The notes beneath the pieces are model-generated. The model ran no database searches and had not been told where the DNA came from. It saw only the letters and a program-made list of their open reading frames with translations. A DNA stretch of 7,259 nucleotides from Hyphomicrobiales bacterium. Lineage in GTDB: Bacteria; Pseudomonadota; Alphaproteobacteria; Rhodobacterales; Rhodobacteraceae. Location of the stretch: the NCBI GenBank assembly GCA_003558415.1, contig PWLT01000320.1, forward strand, positions 1 to 7,259, read 5' to 3'. Shown piece by piece: positions 7,036 through 7,259 of this stretch; the first letter of the stretch is position 1, and the number at the start of each line of letters is the position of its first letter. The translations under genes and the position numbers were made by a program.

Positions 7036-7259
7036 TCACTCGCTTTCCGGGCAGCGCTCCAGTTCGAGGACCCGCCCATCGGCGAGCAGAATCAACCCGC
7101 CATCCTCGGCGGGCATGAGAATGCGCCGCTCGGTCCAGACATCAGCACCGGTGCCGCAGAGGAAATCGCCGACCACCGCATCCATGTCACGGACATTCAC
7201 CGTCGCGGTGATATGGCAGGTGCTCTCGATCCCGCGAAAGCGCCCGTCGCGCAGGCTTA
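7036..7259 (-). CDS. 3' end of an unrecognised gene, cut by the window edge
   Basis: Seventy-three complete C-terminal codons and a TGA (7038-7036) are present; the start lies beyond position 7259. The frame keeps strong G/C at third positions and reads as a real protein: CHITATVNVRDMDAVVGDFL, then CGTGADVWTERRILMPAEDG, then GLILLADGRVLELERCPESE. It alternates short hydrophobic strands with charged turns, suggesting a small beta-rich soluble domain. Cysteines occur at residues 14, 34 and 69 of the fragment, the last near the C-terminus, which would suit an exported disulfide protein, although the N-terminus is missing. I do not recognise the family. It converges on the AbrB-family gene with 19 bases between the stops. 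Confidence 0.7.
   Translation of the reverse strand, partial: SLRDGRFRGIESTCHITATVNVRDMDAVVGDFLCGTGADVWTERRILMPAEDGGLILLADGRVLELERCPESE

Noticed and set aside
5913..7079. Minus-strand open frame of 388 codons antisense to the AbrB-family gene
   Set aside because: The product is extremely rich in Arg, His, Gln and Gly, has no membrane or catalytic motif, and mirrors the codon bias of the real gene on the other strand.

Overview
The window is ordinary chromosomal DNA of a GC-rich alphaproteobacterium. It most likely comes from the Rhodobacterales (Roseobacter/Paracoccus-type) group. The evidence is the heavy G/C bias at third codon positions, the residue-level resemblance of the proteins to that group, and a gene order I recall from it: a UbiK-family gene divergent from lgt, then a MidA-type methyltransferase, then pgeF. 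This placement rests on recollection and has not been searched. I see no insertion sequence, prophage, CRISPR array, tRNA or rRNA.

Layout, left to right. Positions 1-164 are non-coding DNA downstream of trxB, with several short palindromes. Thioredoxin reductase (trxB, 165-1127, minus) is divergent from an Lrp/AsnC-family regulator (1328-1828, plus) across a 200-bp region that is unusually rich in TTGC/GCAA half-sites. A stretch of about 400 bp without a convincing gene follows (1829-2225). It contains a second dense cluster of TTGC/GCAA palindromes near 2009-2098. Next is a 47-residue minus-strand small gene (2226-2369) with a perfect AAGGAGG ribosome binding site.

The centre is a tight minus-strand operon read from right to left: lgt (prolipoprotein diacylglyceryl transferase, 5244-4345), a MidA/NDUFAF7-type methyltransferase (4348-3269) and pgeF (3272-2517). 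Both internal junctions are four-base overlaps (TTGA, then ATGA), so translation is probably coupled. The operon links lipoprotein modification, a putative respiratory complex I assembly factor and a muropeptide-editing enzyme. Divergent from lgt is a UbiK/BMFP-family accessory factor for ubiquinone synthesis (5349-5642, plus), followed by a strong hairpin terminator.

The right part holds an AbrB-family polytopic membrane protein (5907-7016, plus), preceded by a leader with competing inverted repeats. The 3' part of an unrecognised minus-strand gene (7036-7259) converges on it and runs off the window.

I found no clear new multi-gene system. The observations most worth following are the paired TTGC/GCAA clusters flanking the lrp gene, the small gene after pgeF, and the abrB leader structures.
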